A DNA stretch of 64,000 nt, from NCBI GenBank assembly GCA_038363925.1, contig JAQQWL010000017.1, positions 62,001 through 126,000 on the forward strand, written 5' to 3'. This DNA comes from Apiospora phragmitis. Its lineage: Eukaryota > Ascomycota > Sordariomycetes > Amphisphaeriales > Apiosporaceae. Both the position numbers and the translations under genes were made by a program. Of this stretch, positions 37,201 to 44,676 are shown piece by piece. The notes beneath the pieces were generated by a model. It had not been told where the DNA came from. It was given only the letters and a program-made list of their open reading frames with translations, and made no database searches. Each line of letters begins with the position of its first letter. Within the stretch, counting starts at the first letter, position 1.

Positions 37201-40200
37201 CAGCTGTTTCATTAGGAATACCTAAAACTACTTTAGAAAGATACATTAACTTGAAAAATTTCACAATATATAGCCCTGTTTTAGAGATGAATGTTTACTT
37301 GATAGACCCTTCTAAGCCTTTGTCTGAAGATTCTCCTAGTTATACTACTACTGATGGAGTCATGGCTATAACAGATGTAGATTTAGATGCTTTGGCTAAA
37401 GGTAAGCTTTTGGCTCTTTTATTGGATAAAAAATCTCTATATGGTGTTTACGAAAATCCAAGTCAAGCTGCCAAGATACTGGACGGTAAATCTGATAGTA
37501 GATATATTAGTAGATATATTAATCTTGAACGGCCAGTATCAGTGGGGCAAGATAAAACACCAGTCTATTTTGTCATGAATCCTTCTTGAAAATCGGATAT
37601 AATAGGACGAATAGCTGCTAGACCTAGTGAACGAAAAAAATCTAGTCTATCTAGATCTATTGTTTTAGTAGATGTATTAAATCAAAGCGCTTTAGTTTTT
37701 AATACAGTCTCTGATATGTCAAGGTATTTAGGTAGAAACGCTCTTACGGATACAGGGTATGTAAAAAAATACATGAACCCTACTAAGTTATATAAAGGTC
37801 GTTACGAGTTTCATTACCGTAATGAGTTTACAGGGACTATTACTGGTAAGGGTCCATCATCGTCAACATAGTCATCCTCATTTACGAATTGATAAGGATC
37901 TAACCTTATGCAAGCTCTCCTTTAGGAGGCAGGTAATCACCTTCCTCCTCGCTCAGGGGGAATACCACCCTTCTGATACGATATTAGGAATATAAAAATT
38001 ATAAAATAAATACACAAGGTGTAGATAGAAGTTATCTGTTAAATGAATAATGTTATTAATTTAGCTTTATTTAGGAGGTAAGGACCCTAACTCGTCCCTC
38101 AAAAATACACACAGAGGGCAAGGGGGTAGATTTGAGATTAAACCAAGTATCTGTTTTTGTAAATAGAGAAGGGGTTTTTTATGGTCTTTAACATTGGCCA
38201 AAACTGTAGTGAACCTATGGTTAAAAATCATCAAATTGCGGGAAACCCCTAAAGGAATCTTAACTAAGTAAGTATGGTAACATAACTTATGGCACAGGTA
38301 ATGACTCGTGATACAGTAAAATCAAGATTTATTATTCAATGGGCAATCCGCAGCCAAGTACCAAGTATAAAATATTAGGTATGCAGTTCATCGACTAGAC
38401 GGTGGTTGGTATTATTAGTTTTAATAATGCTTAAGATATAGTCAAGCCCCTCCTGAAAAGGTGTAGAAAAATATGAATAGTTTAGTGTCATACTTCCTCA
38501 TCCCCTCGGGGGAAAGGAAGAGGCCCCACATATTTTTTGCCTCTCTCGGGCTCCCGGCCAAGTTTCAGCACCGCTTAAAAAAATCTCCGATTTTTTTTAG
38601 CCTTTCGCCCAGGACTAGCTGGGCTAGTTTTTTCAAACAGGTTTGGAAAAACAAGTTTCCCCAAACTAGTTTCTGCCGCCACCCTTGGTGGCTGAAACTT
38701 GGCCTTCGGCCTAGGCCGAAGGGTTAATTATATATTAATTCGTTAATTATTTTTAGGGATCTCTACAATAGTTTGCTAAACTTATTTTTTAATATAAAAA
38801 TAAAATTTTCATTATTCTCAAAGGACATAAAGCTTTTGTCCTTTTAGCCCTCACACACTTACGCTGCAAAGCTGCTCAAGGAGTGTGTGGGGCAACGAAG
38901 TAGGGTTAGGCGTAAATACTATAGTAGTTTTTGCAATGTGCAATTAAGAGAAGTGTTTTTAATAATCACTTAAAATTAGGTAAACGCTTAGGATTAGGTT
39001 TTATACCTGCTCTAACATTAACTAGATCTTTTAGATCAGTTAGATCTTTGGAGGCGCAGCGTAATCCCGAGTCTTTAGCGTTAGAACACATCAAAAGTGA
39101 AAAACCTACTACTTCATCAGTAATCAATCAAATATTATTAAATCAAAATTTATCAGTTAATGACTCAAAATTAGTAGAATTATTAAAAGTTAAAGGTGTT
39201 GAAATGGATCTTCCTATTTATACACCGGAAAAAAAGAAACTTTTAGATGATTTAACAGGTAAATCTCAATATAAGGGTTTCTCTGGTGTATACATATTTA
39301 TACATAAAAATAGAGGTGATAAATATGTAGGTTCATCTAATTTATTGAGGCGTAGAATGGATTACTATTTTAAAGGAGATTTTCCTTTAGCTGGTAAATT
39401 TATACCTTTACTTCACCAAGAAGGACTAGAAGCTTTTAAATTAATAATATTTAAATTAGATAGTAGTAAATTTAGTAATCAAGACGCATTAATTTTAGAA
39501 CAATATTATTTATTAAATAAAGAATTTAACTTGAATACTTTAAGAGTTGTTAATGCAGGATCTTCAAAAGGAGATGCTGTATATGTTTATGATCTAACAT
39601 GTAGCACTCTTTATTACAAAGCTAAATCTAAAATTGAGTTAAAAAGAGTCTTAAAAATACATACTGAAACTAGTAAAAAGTTTGTAGATTCTAAAATACC
39701 CTATCTTAACAATTTTTTATTATTAAGCTATCCTATTCCTACTGCTTTAATTAGCAATATTTCTGTAGAAGAGTTAGTGAGTATAATGCAAAAAGAAAGA
39801 CAAAATACGTATACATTAGGAACTCGTCGAAGTATTCTTGTGGAGTTAGAAATTAAAGAAGGAAATAAATTTATAGATTCTTGAGGTCATACTTTAAATT
39901 TTGATTCTTTAACATCTTGTGTTGAGTATTTAAGAGAATTAGGTTTAATTATAAAAAGAGACACCCTTACTAAATATATAAAAAATGCAAAAGTGTTTCA
40001 TCATTTCTTATGTAAATACTCAGATAAAATTTTACCTGATAATTTTGAACAAGTTGGATTAATTATTGATGAATATAAAAAATTAAAAATAAATACTGAC
40101 TTATTAAAAGTCAATAAAAAAAAAATAAACCTTTATTAGCCCTTCGTCCGTCCAAGGACGTACTGGGCAGCGAAGCCGTAAAAGGAGAAAATTTAGAAAA

Positions 40201-40601
40201 ATAATTTGAAAGTATTAAGGATACAATTAAATACTTTCAAACTCTAAACATCTCATTAGATAGAAAGACTTTATATACTCGTTTAAAAGACGGAAAAATT
40301 TATAAAGATTATTATTTTACTTATAAATAATTAGATTTAAGCTGATATTTTCAGGTTAATGCTACCTTACGAAGTAAGTGTACTCGGCCTCCGCCCAAGT
40401 TTCATTGTTTTTTCTTGCCCCTCGGGGCAAGAAAAAACACAGAAGACGCCCGAAACTAATCTAAGTTTATTAATTATATTAAATTACAGTAGAGATAATT
40501 TGCAATGTTCTGAAATTTGTGGAATTTTGCACAGTTCAATGCCAATAGTGGTTGAGGCGGTAAGTTTAGAGAAATTTTTAACATGACTAGAAGAACAGTA
40601 A
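22243..40601 (+). CDS. cox2: Cytochrome c oxidase subunit 2, nine exons over 18 kb
   Basis: Cox2 carries the CuA centre of complex IV. Exons: 22243-22473, 25768-25800, 27243-27299, 29521-29559, 32570-32701, about 33426-33528, 35594-35601, 38135-38185 and 40503-40601. Joined, they give two membrane helices ([36 protein letters not shown]), [45 protein letters not shown] and the CuA motif [13 protein letters not shown]1 pairings support several ends: ATGGA(T) with GTCCA 27310-27314, AGGGT with GCCCT 29573-29577, CCTGGT with GCCAGG 35637-35642, TGGT with GCCA 38197-38200. Exon 35594-35601 is only 8 nt and completes Tyr-Pro-Gly. The exon 5/6 junction (DN-H/R-VILP) is uncertain. Duplicates of exons 5 and 8 lie upstream of the real ones. 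Confidence 0.92.
22474..24186 (+). CDS. LAGLIDADG endonuclease with NUMOD1-like tail, fused in frame to cox2 exon 1
   Basis: The frame continues from cox2 to TAG 24184-24186, 570 codons past the exon. A linker with a hydrophobic stretch ends RNYSSK (22762-22779). Motif 1 is [14 protein letters not shown] (22855 on), motif 2 [14 protein letters not shown] (23266 on). After the usual MNNNRL block comes a helix-turn-helix NUMOD1-like unit ([27 protein letters not shown]), a module commoner in GIY-YIG proteins. The last 45 residues after SVSW are low-complexity Lys/Glu repeats and look added. The same architecture recurs at 27772 and 53361. Confidence 0.83.
24162..24329 (+). pseudogene. Detached NUMOD1 tail of a GIY-YIG gene
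   Basis: In a frame different from the LAGLIDADG ORF it reads [20 protein letters not shown] to YKFSSK and TAA 24327-24329. This is the same end as the GIY-YIG ORF finishing at 25462, with a handful of substitutions. It is the stump of an older GIY-YIG copy. Confidence 0.8.
24330..24541. other. Hairpin-rich segment inside cox2 intron 1
   Basis: A long imperfect palindrome spans 24392-24464 (TCACCTAAGGG facing CCCTAGGTGA, with ATATTGTTAA repeats between). A perfect hairpin GCTCCCTCAGATGCTTC with its complement is at 24490-24524. The latter lies just before the second 5' intron copy. Confidence 0.7.
24503..25462 (+). CDS. GIY-YIG homing endonuclease with NUMOD repeats
   Basis: A Cox2-unrelated ORF; the frame is open from ATG 24503 (inside a hairpin) and certain from 24716. 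RVYSTS (24626-24643) precedes the catalytic module: [20 protein letters not shown] of [25 protein letters not shown] with the catalytic Glu. Three NUMOD3-like repeats ([36 protein letters not shown]) and a NUMOD1 tail ([19 protein letters not shown]) follow, ending TAA 25460-25462. It looks complete and is followed by the group I core. It probably mobilises the intron or an insertion in it. Confidence 0.86.
25924..27180 (+). CDS. LAGLIDADG homing endonuclease with an in-frame GC element
   Basis: From the ATG at 25924 the frame runs to TAG 27178-27180 (about 418 residues, TGA as Trp). It starts in the ribozyme core ([13 protein letters not shown]). RQFSYS is at 26137-26154, motif 1 [15 protein letters not shown] near 26239, motif 2 [14 protein letters not shown] near 26755. 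A family A GC element (26421-26461) is read through as [15 protein letters not shown] between the motifs, in the loop after strand 2 of domain 1. Frame and catalytic acids survive this insertion, so the element behaves as a tolerated linker. Confidence 0.85.
26421..26461. repeat. GC-rich element, family A, short form
   Basis: TCGGCCTCCGGCCAAGTTTC, GTCGAAGAC and GCCCGAAACT; read in frame by the LAGLIDADG ORF. Confidence 0.78.
27300..29520 (+). mobile_element. Group I intron in cox2
   Basis: P1 pairs exon TGGAT with GTCCA at 27310-27314. The core (27315-27720) precedes the ORF: CAACTTGAAGCGAAGC, GTTCAACGACTAG, AGACATAGTCTGAA. Behind the ORF are a hairpin ATTCCCTCCGAAGGAGGGAA (29271-29290) and a GC cluster near 29412-29436. 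Confidence 0.82.
27772..29247 (+). CDS. LAGLIDADG endonuclease with NUMOD1-like tail
   Basis: ATG 27772 to TAG 29245-29247, 491 residues with TGA as Trp. RGFSTLS (27991-28011) stands before the domain; motif 1 [14 protein letters not shown] near 28096, motif 2 [14 protein letters not shown] near 28498. The C-terminal unit ([28 protein letters not shown]) is NUMOD1-like. It matches the cox2 intron 1 protein domain by domain, including the MNNNRL block. It is a free-standing ORF because the core separates it from the exon. Confidence 0.85.
29560..30216 (+). pseudogene. LAGLIDADG_2-type endonuclease, N-terminal half
   Basis: Fused in frame to cox2 exon 4 ([13 protein letters not shown]). It shows [15 protein letters not shown] with a duplicated RSGEGT unit, the [16 protein letters not shown] block and [20 protein letters not shown], ending LTPLALAI. 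There the expected second motif (WFMDDGG) is missing and other sequence follows. A family B GC element (30132-30201) is read in frame, then TAA 30214-30216. The true second half appears to be at 31490. Confidence 0.75.
30132..30201. repeat. GC-rich element, family B
   Basis: CCCAGAACGTCCTTGGAC, then TTTTTTCTTATCC / GGATAAGAAAAAA hairpin, then ATAGAAGGGCT. Confidence 0.78.
30217..31478 (+). pseudogene. Nested unit: LAGLIDADG_2 C-terminal piece, GIY-YIG domain and two NUMOD1-like repeats
   Basis: The frame directly behind the TAA at 30214 reads a LAGLIDADG_2 C-terminal piece ([24 protein letters not shown]), then NRYSST, then a GIY-YIG module: [20 protein letters not shown], a TAA at about 30703 where the module reads LTK-stop-SLKTKS, then [22 protein letters not shown] family C GC element (30841-30893) shifts the frame. 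The last frame (30895-31478) gives [20 protein letters not shown]3-like and two NUMOD1-like units ([26 protein letters not shown]). It is not translatable as one protein now. Confidence 0.72.
30841..30893. repeat. GC-rich element, family C variant
   Basis: It starts with a C-run, then CTCGGTCCAGAATC and CCTGGGTCGAAGG; disrupts the GIY-YIG frame. Confidence 0.55.
31490..31760 (+). pseudogene. LAGLIDADG_2-type endonuclease, C-terminal half
   Basis: Reads DDGGWANPG, one frameshift, [20 protein letters not shown], a further shift in an A-run, then [20 protein letters not shown] and [15 protein letters not shown]. This is the expected continuation of the half that ends LTPLALAI near 30120, so about 1.4 kb separates the two halves. 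Confidence 0.75.
32066..32419 (+). pseudogene. Duplicate of cox2 exon 5 running into a foreign tail
   Basis: It starts like the real exon ([28 protein letters not shown]) and is preceded by the same intron end TATATTTG. After about 40 codons it leaves Cox2 and reads a hydrophilic tail of some 75 residues ([47 protein letters not shown]) to TAA 32417-32419. Splicing to it would make a Cox2 lacking CuA. The tail was not recognised. Confidence 0.75.
32702..33425 (+). mobile_element. ORF-less group I intron in cox2 (ID-like core)
   Basis: Core at about 32742-33075 (CCAAACTCCGGGTA, CGCGGATCTAAATCA, GTAAAAGAGCAACGAGTAGACGG). The 3' boundary is unusual: no in-phase acceptor follows a G. A nested palindrome fills 33126-33250. 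Confidence 0.68.
33126..33250. repeat. Nested GC-rich palindromes
   Basis: Tandem CCCTCG-rich units (TTCCCTCGACTCCCTCGG twice) face GAGGGAACCGAGGGA. A second hairpin, AAGTTCCGCCTT with an AT arm and AAGGCGGGACTAG, follows. Confidence 0.65.
34109..35497 (+). CDS. GIY-YIG endonuclease carrying four in-frame GC elements
   Basis: Open from at least ATG 34109 to TAA 35495-35497 (462 residues). The catalytic module reads [21 protein letters not shown] of ARRFKQYF, and [20 protein letters not shown]. It ends with NUMOD1-like units ([35 protein letters not shown]). Four GC-rich elements are read through without a stop: 34201-34275 (A), 34309-34349 (C), 34758-34809 (A) and 34835-34906 (B). Two of them fall inside the catalytic region, between KQYF and the Glu helix, where an inserted loop may disturb folding. 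All frames are nonetheless kept. Confidence 0.8.
34201..34275. repeat. GC-rich element, family A, full form
   Basis: TCGGCCTCCGGCCAAGTTTC, CTTGCCCCGAGGGCAAG hairpin with T/A arms, GACGCCCGAAACTA. Confidence 0.8.
34309..34349. repeat. GC-rich element, family C
   Basis: CTTCGGCCTAGGCCCAAGG and its complement TCCTGGGCCGAAAGG. Confidence 0.75.
34758..34809. repeat. GC-rich element, family A, short form
   Basis: TCGGCCTTCGGCCAAGTTTC, GTCGTCTCTAAAGACGAC hairpin, GCCCGAAACTA. Confidence 0.78.
34835..34906. repeat. GC-rich element, family B
   Basis: GCTCCGCTGCCCAGTACGTC, TCTTATCCTTCGGATAAGA hairpin, ATAGAAGGGCT. Confidence 0.78.
35602..38134 (+). mobile_element. Group I intron in cox2 with duplicated 3' junction and GIY-YIG ORF
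   Basis: P1 pairs the 8-nt exon's CCTGGT with GCCAGG at 35637-35642. Core at 35690-35940 (AAATTGCGGGAAAGCC, ATCCGCAGCCAAGC, GTTCATCGACTAAACGG, AAGATATAGTC). A 3' junction (CTAACTCGTCCCT, AGGGCAAAAGG, ATTTG) occurs before 36213 and again before 38135; only the latter joins true Cox2. Confidence 0.8.
36213..37871 (+). CDS. GIY-YIG endonuclease starting in a copy of cox2 exon 8
   Basis: The first codons KLDQPS correspond to RLNQVS of the real exon 8 and are in phase with the preceding exon, so splicing at 36212 would give a Cox2-endonuclease fusion. RKFSTST (36408-36428) comes next. The catalytic region reads [20 protein letters not shown] of YTRY, and [18 protein letters not shown] with the Glu. 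Then come long C-terminal regions with NUMOD1-like repeats ([45 protein letters not shown]), ending TAG 37869-37871; 552 codons with TGA as Trp. It looks complete. Confidence 0.83.
38546..38722. repeat. Compound GC-rich element (families A and C nested)
   Basis: Family A start (TCCCGGCCAAGTTTCAG), an AAAAAAATC...GATTTTTTTT hairpin, a family C piece (CGCCCAGGACTAGCTGGGC), a GTTTGGAAAAACAAGTTTCC stretch, then an inverted family A end (GGTGGCTGAAACTTGGCC). It seems to be several insertions into each other. Confidence 0.6.
38931..40139 (+). CDS. GIY-YIG endonuclease with tail cut by a GC element
   Basis: From ATG 38931 to TAG 40137-40139, 402 residues (TGA as Trp). The N-terminal half is shared with the ORF at 34109 ([25 protein letters not shown]). 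Catalytic module: [21 protein letters not shown] of [26 protein letters not shown]. After two degenerate NUMOD1-like units the frame ends at a reversed family B element (40139-40182). Behind it, out of phase, lies a last tail piece ([20 protein letters not shown]) to about 40330. The catalytic half is intact; the tail is shortened. The lysine-rich start codon region is not certain. Confidence 0.8.
40139..40182. repeat. GC-rich element, family B, inverted and without its hairpin
   Basis: GCCCTTCGTCCGTCCAAGG and ACGTACTGGGCAGCG. Confidence 0.65.
40384..40459. repeat. GC-rich element, family A, full form
   Basis: TCGGCCTCCGCCCAAGTTTC, TTGCCCCTCGGGGCAA hairpin, GACGCCCGAAACTA; 43 bases before cox2 exon 9. 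Confidence 0.8.
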
Positions 40602-42510
40602 AATTTAATCCTTTATTAGCTTATCTGAGGTGATTGTTTGCTTTGGTATTGAGCTCAGCATATTTATTTATTAGTACTCATAATCTTAATGTCGAAACAT
40701 ATGTTATTTTTTCGATTTTTTTTATAATAGGTATTTTGGTTTATTTTATTTGTAATTACTACCCTCATATATTAGTTCCTTTCCTTGGACCTGATAAGGA
40801 GGGGACCGGATTGTCTAATAACAATGAATTAAAAATAACTTTAAAAAATTTCTATATTTTTAAGTGAAAAAGTGTAACTACCCTTATAATTAGTTATGGT
40901 TTAATATGACTATATATTCTTTATTCAATAAGTAGTTTGTGTACAGGAGATATTATAATTTCCGTAGACTTTTCAGAGTTAAAATGAATATCTTTATTTT
41001 TATTAAGTTACAATTTATGTAAAAAAGGTCTTGTGGATACATTTGATCGTGTACATGAAATTCTTCTTTTATTTGTTAATATTTTTATTTTTATTGCTTT
41101 TTTTATATTTTTCTTTTTATTTATTCTTGATATAAACTTGGATTATTCTATTTTAGATATTATTAAAGTATATCAAGAAAATTTAGATATTATAATTACA
41201 GTTAGATCCTTGTTTATTTCAACTGTTATATTTATACTGGTATTAAAATATGGTGTATATAACAATACAATATTATATAATATAATTATAAATCTAAGCA
41301 TATCTATTTTGATTATTTCTTTTTTTTTATCTGTATTAGGTACTGTGTCTATAGATTTAATAAATATCGCCGCTTTTTTACTAATATTGGCTGGTGGAGA
41401 TAACGGTTCAGGAGGTAGAGGTAGTGGAGGTAGTGGAGGTAGTGGAGGTTCAGGTGGTGAAGGTAGTGGAGGTTCAGGCGGTGAGGGAGGAGGTGGACCA
41501 CCTCATAATCCAGACGAGTTGGCACTAATAGCTAGAAAAGCGTTAGAGGATTTATCTGGAAGAGAAAGAAGATCTCCATCTTCTACATCTAATTCTGATT
41601 CATCTAATACACCCACTTCTACTGAACCCACGTCAACCTCAGTTACATCTGCATCTACTATGGTAGCAACAACTAGTCCCTTATCTCCTTCCCCATTTAT
41701 TCCAATGCTACCTGCTTCCCCCATCCCTACGGAAGGATGCGGGGGATCCAAGGGATCAGGTCAGGGAAGCGGGATGTCAAGGGGGACTAAGAGGCTATGA
41801 GACGGGACCTTTTTAGAGAACCAGGAACAAGGATCCTCTTATCCCCCTAGGAGGGGAGCGGGGATCCAGGTACCAAGAGACTCTTCCCAGTTCCCCACTT
41901 ATCACAAAGTGATATTAGGGGAACTGGGGGGCCAGCACAAAGTGATATTAGGGGAACTGGGGGGCCAGCAGTTCCTGTGGGAACTAGACCGGGATTGATT
42001 TCCACTAGTCCCTTATCTCCTTTCCCCTCTCAAGGGATCCGGAATCAGTTCCCCATGGGAACTAGCAGACTTGAATCTAGTTCTCCAGCTAGACCTCAGT
42101 TAGCTACTCCAACTAGATCTCAGTTAACTTCAACTGAAGCTCCAGCTAGACCCCTGTTAGCTTCTTCAGTTGGAGGTTCAGCTAGACCTCAGTTTGCTGC
42201 TCCAGCTATAGCTCCGTTAGCTTATTCAATGGGAGTTCCTGCTAGACCTCAGTTAGCTTCTTCAATAGAATCTCCAGCTAGACCAATATTACCTTTAATT
42301 GGTGGTCCTGCTAGAGCTCTTGTTCCATTACAGGGATTACCCTTTGATCCACCTAGAACTCAAGTGGGATTATCCTCTTATGCATCTAGAGTTCAATCGA
42401 CATCGTATGGGCCTTCGGCTTTACCTGTACAAGTAGTAGATGGTAGATATTATCAATATGAGCCTAGAAATAGGAGATGAACAGAAATCAATCGATACCG
42501 TGATTTATAG
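40583..42510 (+). CDS. Orphan polytopic membrane ORF overlapping the cox2 3' end
   Basis: Not recognised. The ATG at 40583 overlaps the last 19 bases of cox2 in another frame. The first 280 residues hold about seven hydrophobic segments (WLFALVLSSAYLFI, VIFSIFFIIGILVYFICN, ILLLFVNIFIFIAFFIFFF, LSISILIISFFLSVLG). Then comes a pure Gly/Ser/Glu linker (GGSGG repeats, 41401-41500) and a Ser/Thr/Pro region. This frame stops at TAG 42101-42103. A second frame from about 41977 to TAG 42508-42510 carries a more regular tail of repeated (A/S)PARPQL-like units, so a frameshift in the GC-rich tandem copies at 41895-41970 probably split the tail. Its position suggests co-expression with cox2. Confidence 0.65.
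41895..41970. repeat. GC-rich tandem repeat in the orphan ORF
   Basis: Two copies of a roughly 36-bp unit containing CACAAAGTGATATTAGGGG and GAACTGGGGGGCCAG. Confidence 0.75.
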
Positions 42511-42617
42511 TTTTCCTTTTTCTATATTACCTGGTCACCTCAGCTTAAAAATTTAATAACTTATTATTAAATTTTTAAGTAGTATATTATATGATAAATG
42601 TTACATTTATTTTATAA

Positions 42618-42688
42618 AGTGTGTTAGTTTAATGGTAAAACAAAGTATTACGGCTACTTTGATATAAGTTCGAGTCCTATACACACTT
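42618..42688 (+). tRNA. trnR: tRNA-Arg (ACG), copy 1
   Basis: Cloverleaf: acceptor AGTGTGT/ACACACT, D arm GTTT/AAAC with GG in the loop, anticodon stem AAGTA/TACTT with loop TTACGGC (anticodon ACG), T arm ATAAG/CCTAT with loop TTCGAGT and one A-C mismatch. Confidence 0.88.
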
Positions 42689-42708
42689 AAAGATTGCTTT
42701 AATTCTTT

Positions 42709-42830
42709 CCCTTCGAATTGCACATCGGTATCTTAACAAGAACTATCCCGTACTTAACAAGGCATTTAAACATTACCTCATCACAGAAGATAACCGAAAG
42801 GTGGTATTTGACGCATGTGGAGGTGCTGTT
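42709..42830 (+). pseudogene. Decayed N-terminal fragment of a class III aminotransferase
   Basis: In one frame it reads RYLNKN, then HYLITEDNRKVVFDACGGAV. This lines up with YYLITKDGRKVFDAASGAAV of the intact gene at 44677, and the DNA also agrees (ATTACCTCATCACA). It is followed by TTCTATGAACAG, also found in the intact gene at about 45031, then by a stop. The substitutions suggest an old or different copy rather than a fresh duplicate. Confidence 0.7.
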
Positions 42831-43156
42831 TTCTATGAACAGGTTTCAGGATAAAGGGTACCAGGTTAGAGCGATCTTAAAAAAAATATTATTACAATTA
42901 TATATTTAGGTATGTTTTTAATTTATTAAGATAGATAGATAGGCAATGGCTCAATTAGTTAGAAGTAATTTTCGAAATCACCCTCTCCCTTTTGCAGTTA
43001 GCCACCGGAATAATGCCATTTTTAATAAAAGTAGTCTTTTTTTTTTTTTAGGTCAAACTTCACCCTTTTCAACTTCTGCTTTGAAAAATACACCACTCTC
43101 TAGATTAAAACAACAAGAATTAGAGAGAGATATGGCTGAATACAATAAACAGCATC

Positions 43157-43200
43157 CACCCTTTCGCCCAGGACTAGCCTCTGGGCTAGGCCGGAGGGCG
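43157..43200. repeat. GC-rich element, family C
   Basis: CACCCTTTCGCCCAGGACTA and CTGGGCTAGGCCGGAGGG. Confidence 0.7.
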
Positions 43201-43225
43201 GCTGATATAAATCTTTGATTTATAA

Positions 43226-43293
43226 AGCAGCCCAGTACGTCCTGGGACTTTGTTTTTTCTTATCCTTCGGATAAGAAAAAACATAGAAGGGCT
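43226..43293. repeat. GC-rich element, family B
   Basis: GCAGCCCAGTACGTCCTGGG, TCTTATCCTTCGGATAAGA hairpin, ATAGAAGGGCT. Confidence 0.78.
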
Positions 43294-43908
43294 AAAGAAT
43301 TTAAAAATCCAGGCTATCCTGATTTTTAAGAGATAGCTAAATCAAGTAAAAACCGTGAAGAATATGACAAATCTACGGAGAAGTTTATGGATAAACATAG
43401 TGTAGAGGATGAAGTAAAGCGTCATGGAGAAGCAGCTAAAAAGGACATAGCTGATGATTGAAAAACTAAATAGCCTAATATAGATTCAAGGGAAGTCTTG
43501 GATCATATATCCAAAAAACAGGATGAGAGATTTGATCATGATTTTCACGATGAAGCTTGAGATGGTAAATTTGGTATTGATGAAAGTAAATGACGAGAAA
43601 AAGTGTCAGATAAAGCTTTTAATCATGGGGAAGATTTACCTGTTAAAAGCTGATTTGATAAGGAGCCAAATCCAGCTACTCCTCCCATAGCTTTTACTCC
43701 TTCTCCTAAATCATCTACATCATCTTCTGATTCTGAGGGTGAGGTTTGATTTGATAGTCCTCCTGTAGGTTCTTCTACTCAAGGAAATAAAAGAGATCGT
43801 TCTTATAGTGAAACTGAATCAGAAAATCCCAATAAAAGAGTAAAGCAAGATTCTAGTTATATTAATTCTGAAGGAGAATTGTTAGATTTCTCTGACCCTG
43901 ATGGGTAA

Positions 43909-44116
43909 ACTTCAAGTTTATCTTTGTTTTTCTATTCTTCTGTGTGGCTCCTCACTTTATCTAGATTTTTTAGTGTTTTATTTAAATACTTAGTTAACTA
44001 AGTATGTTGTATTTATCTTTCGGTCATATATAATTATAGTTTATATTAAAAAAAATTTTTTTTTAGATTAATTATACTTTAATTTTTTATATATAATATC
44101 TAGATATTATATATAA
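43909..44116. other. AT-rich spacer before trnR copy 2
   Basis: Long A- and T-runs (44048-44065) and TATATAATATCTAGATATTATATA palindromes near 44088-44114 (shown only in part); nothing coding was seen. Confidence 0.6.
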
Positions 44117-44187
44117 AGTGTGTTAGTTTAAAGGTAAAACAAAGTATTACGGCTACTTTGATATAAGTTCGAATCTTGTACACACTT
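44117..44187 (+). tRNA. trnR: tRNA-Arg (ACG), copy 2
   Basis: Same sequence as copy 1 except in the D loop (AAAGG) and T arm; here the T stem ATAAG/CTTGT is fully paired. Loop TTACGGC gives anticodon ACG. Two copies of one tRNA in 1.5 kb point to a duplication. Confidence 0.88.
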
Positions 44188-44210
44188 TTGTTTGTAAAAT
44201 CCTTAGAAAG

Positions 44211-44255
44211 CTAGTTAGTTAATTAATTATTTATTTAGTTAGTTAGTTAACGAAT
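44211..44255. repeat. TTAG/TTAA short tandem repeat
   Basis: AGTTAGTTAATTAATTA and TTAGTTAGTTAGTTAAC, four-base steps. Confidence 0.7.
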
Positions 44256-44340
44256 TTTATATAAATAATTATTCTAAACTTTTTAGGGTATAAACGAATA
44301 TATCTTCCACTAGCTATAAACAATTCATAGTGAGATAAGT

Positions 44341-44413
44341 AATAGATTAGTTTATTGGTAAAACAATTATTGGTACAACGGTAATTATAAAAGTTCGACT
44401 CTTTTATTTATTT
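44341..44413 (+). tRNA. tRNA-like structure with enlarged anticodon loop
   Basis: Acceptor AATAGAT/ATTTATT (one G-U), D arm GTTT/AAAC with ATTGGTA loop, T arm AAAAG/CTTTT with loop TTCGACT. The anticodon stem AATTA/TAATT closes a 12-base loop TTGGTACAACGG instead of 7. Removing AACGG would give a normal loop with anticodon GGT. It may be a tRNA with an insertion, or a degenerate one. Confidence 0.4.
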
Positions 44414-44676
44414 GTGGTAGTTGGCTTTGTGTTATATTAAGCTTTCTACCCGTCTCACCTACCCACCCTCTACTTCTACAACTAGCTCTCGGCTGGGTTT
44501 TGTTTTGCTTTTGCAACTAGCTCTCGCCTCAATTTTGCCTCTGCGATCGCCACGATTTTGCCTCGGCTTTTGCCCTCTTTATCTGCTCAAATCTTTTGCA
44601 GATAAAAACGCTTTGAATCATCACTTCGAATCATTTACCATTAAGTCATCAAATCTTTTACCACCTATACATCATC
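44414..44676 (+). promoter_or_regulatory. Pyrimidine-rich leader of the aminotransferase gene
   Basis: Unlike the mitochondrial flanks this stretch is rich in C and CT (CTACCCGTCTCACCTACCCA) and repeats CAACTAGCTCTCG. It ends ACATCATC before the ATG, a context like fungal nuclear genes. It was probably carried along with the gene. Whether it acts in mitochondria is unknown. Confidence 0.5.

Larger units (their letters stand above)
38186..40502 (+). mobile_element. Group I intron in cox2 (last intron)
   Basis: P1 pairs TGGT with GCCA 38197-38200. Core 38220-38450 (AAATTGCGGGAAACCCC, ATCCGCAGCCAAGT, GTTCATCGACTAGACGG, AAGATATAGTC) is a close sister of the core at 35690. It holds compound GC elements and a GIY-YIG gene. 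Confidence 0.83.
42946..43908 (+). pseudogene. Hydrophilic orphan ORF with two stops and GC elements
   Basis: Not recognised. One frame runs from ATG 42946 to TAA 43906-43908 with TGA as Trp (five or so sites), broken by TAA 43327-43329 and TAG 43471-43473. The N-terminus is basic and Ser-rich with SPFSTSALKN, like an imported protein's presequence. Then a family C element (43157-43200) and a family B element (43226-43293) are read in frame. The rest is charged (REEYDKSTEKFMDKHSVEDE), with a Trp-Asp rich middle and a Ser/Asp/Lys tail (SSTSSSDSEGEV, NKRDRSYSETES). Confidence 0.6.

Noticed and set aside
38473..38727. 84-residue + strand ORF in the last cox2 intron
   Set aside because: It is mostly translated GC-rich palindromes (families A and C) and has no independent protein signal.
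41503..41751. Minus-strand ORF opposite the Ser/Thr-rich linker
   Set aside because: Low-complexity sequence gives open frames on both strands; nothing supports the minus strand.
42718..42909. 63-residue ORF behind trnR copy 1
   Set aside because: Another frame of the same bases matches the aminotransferase N-terminus, so this frame is incidental.
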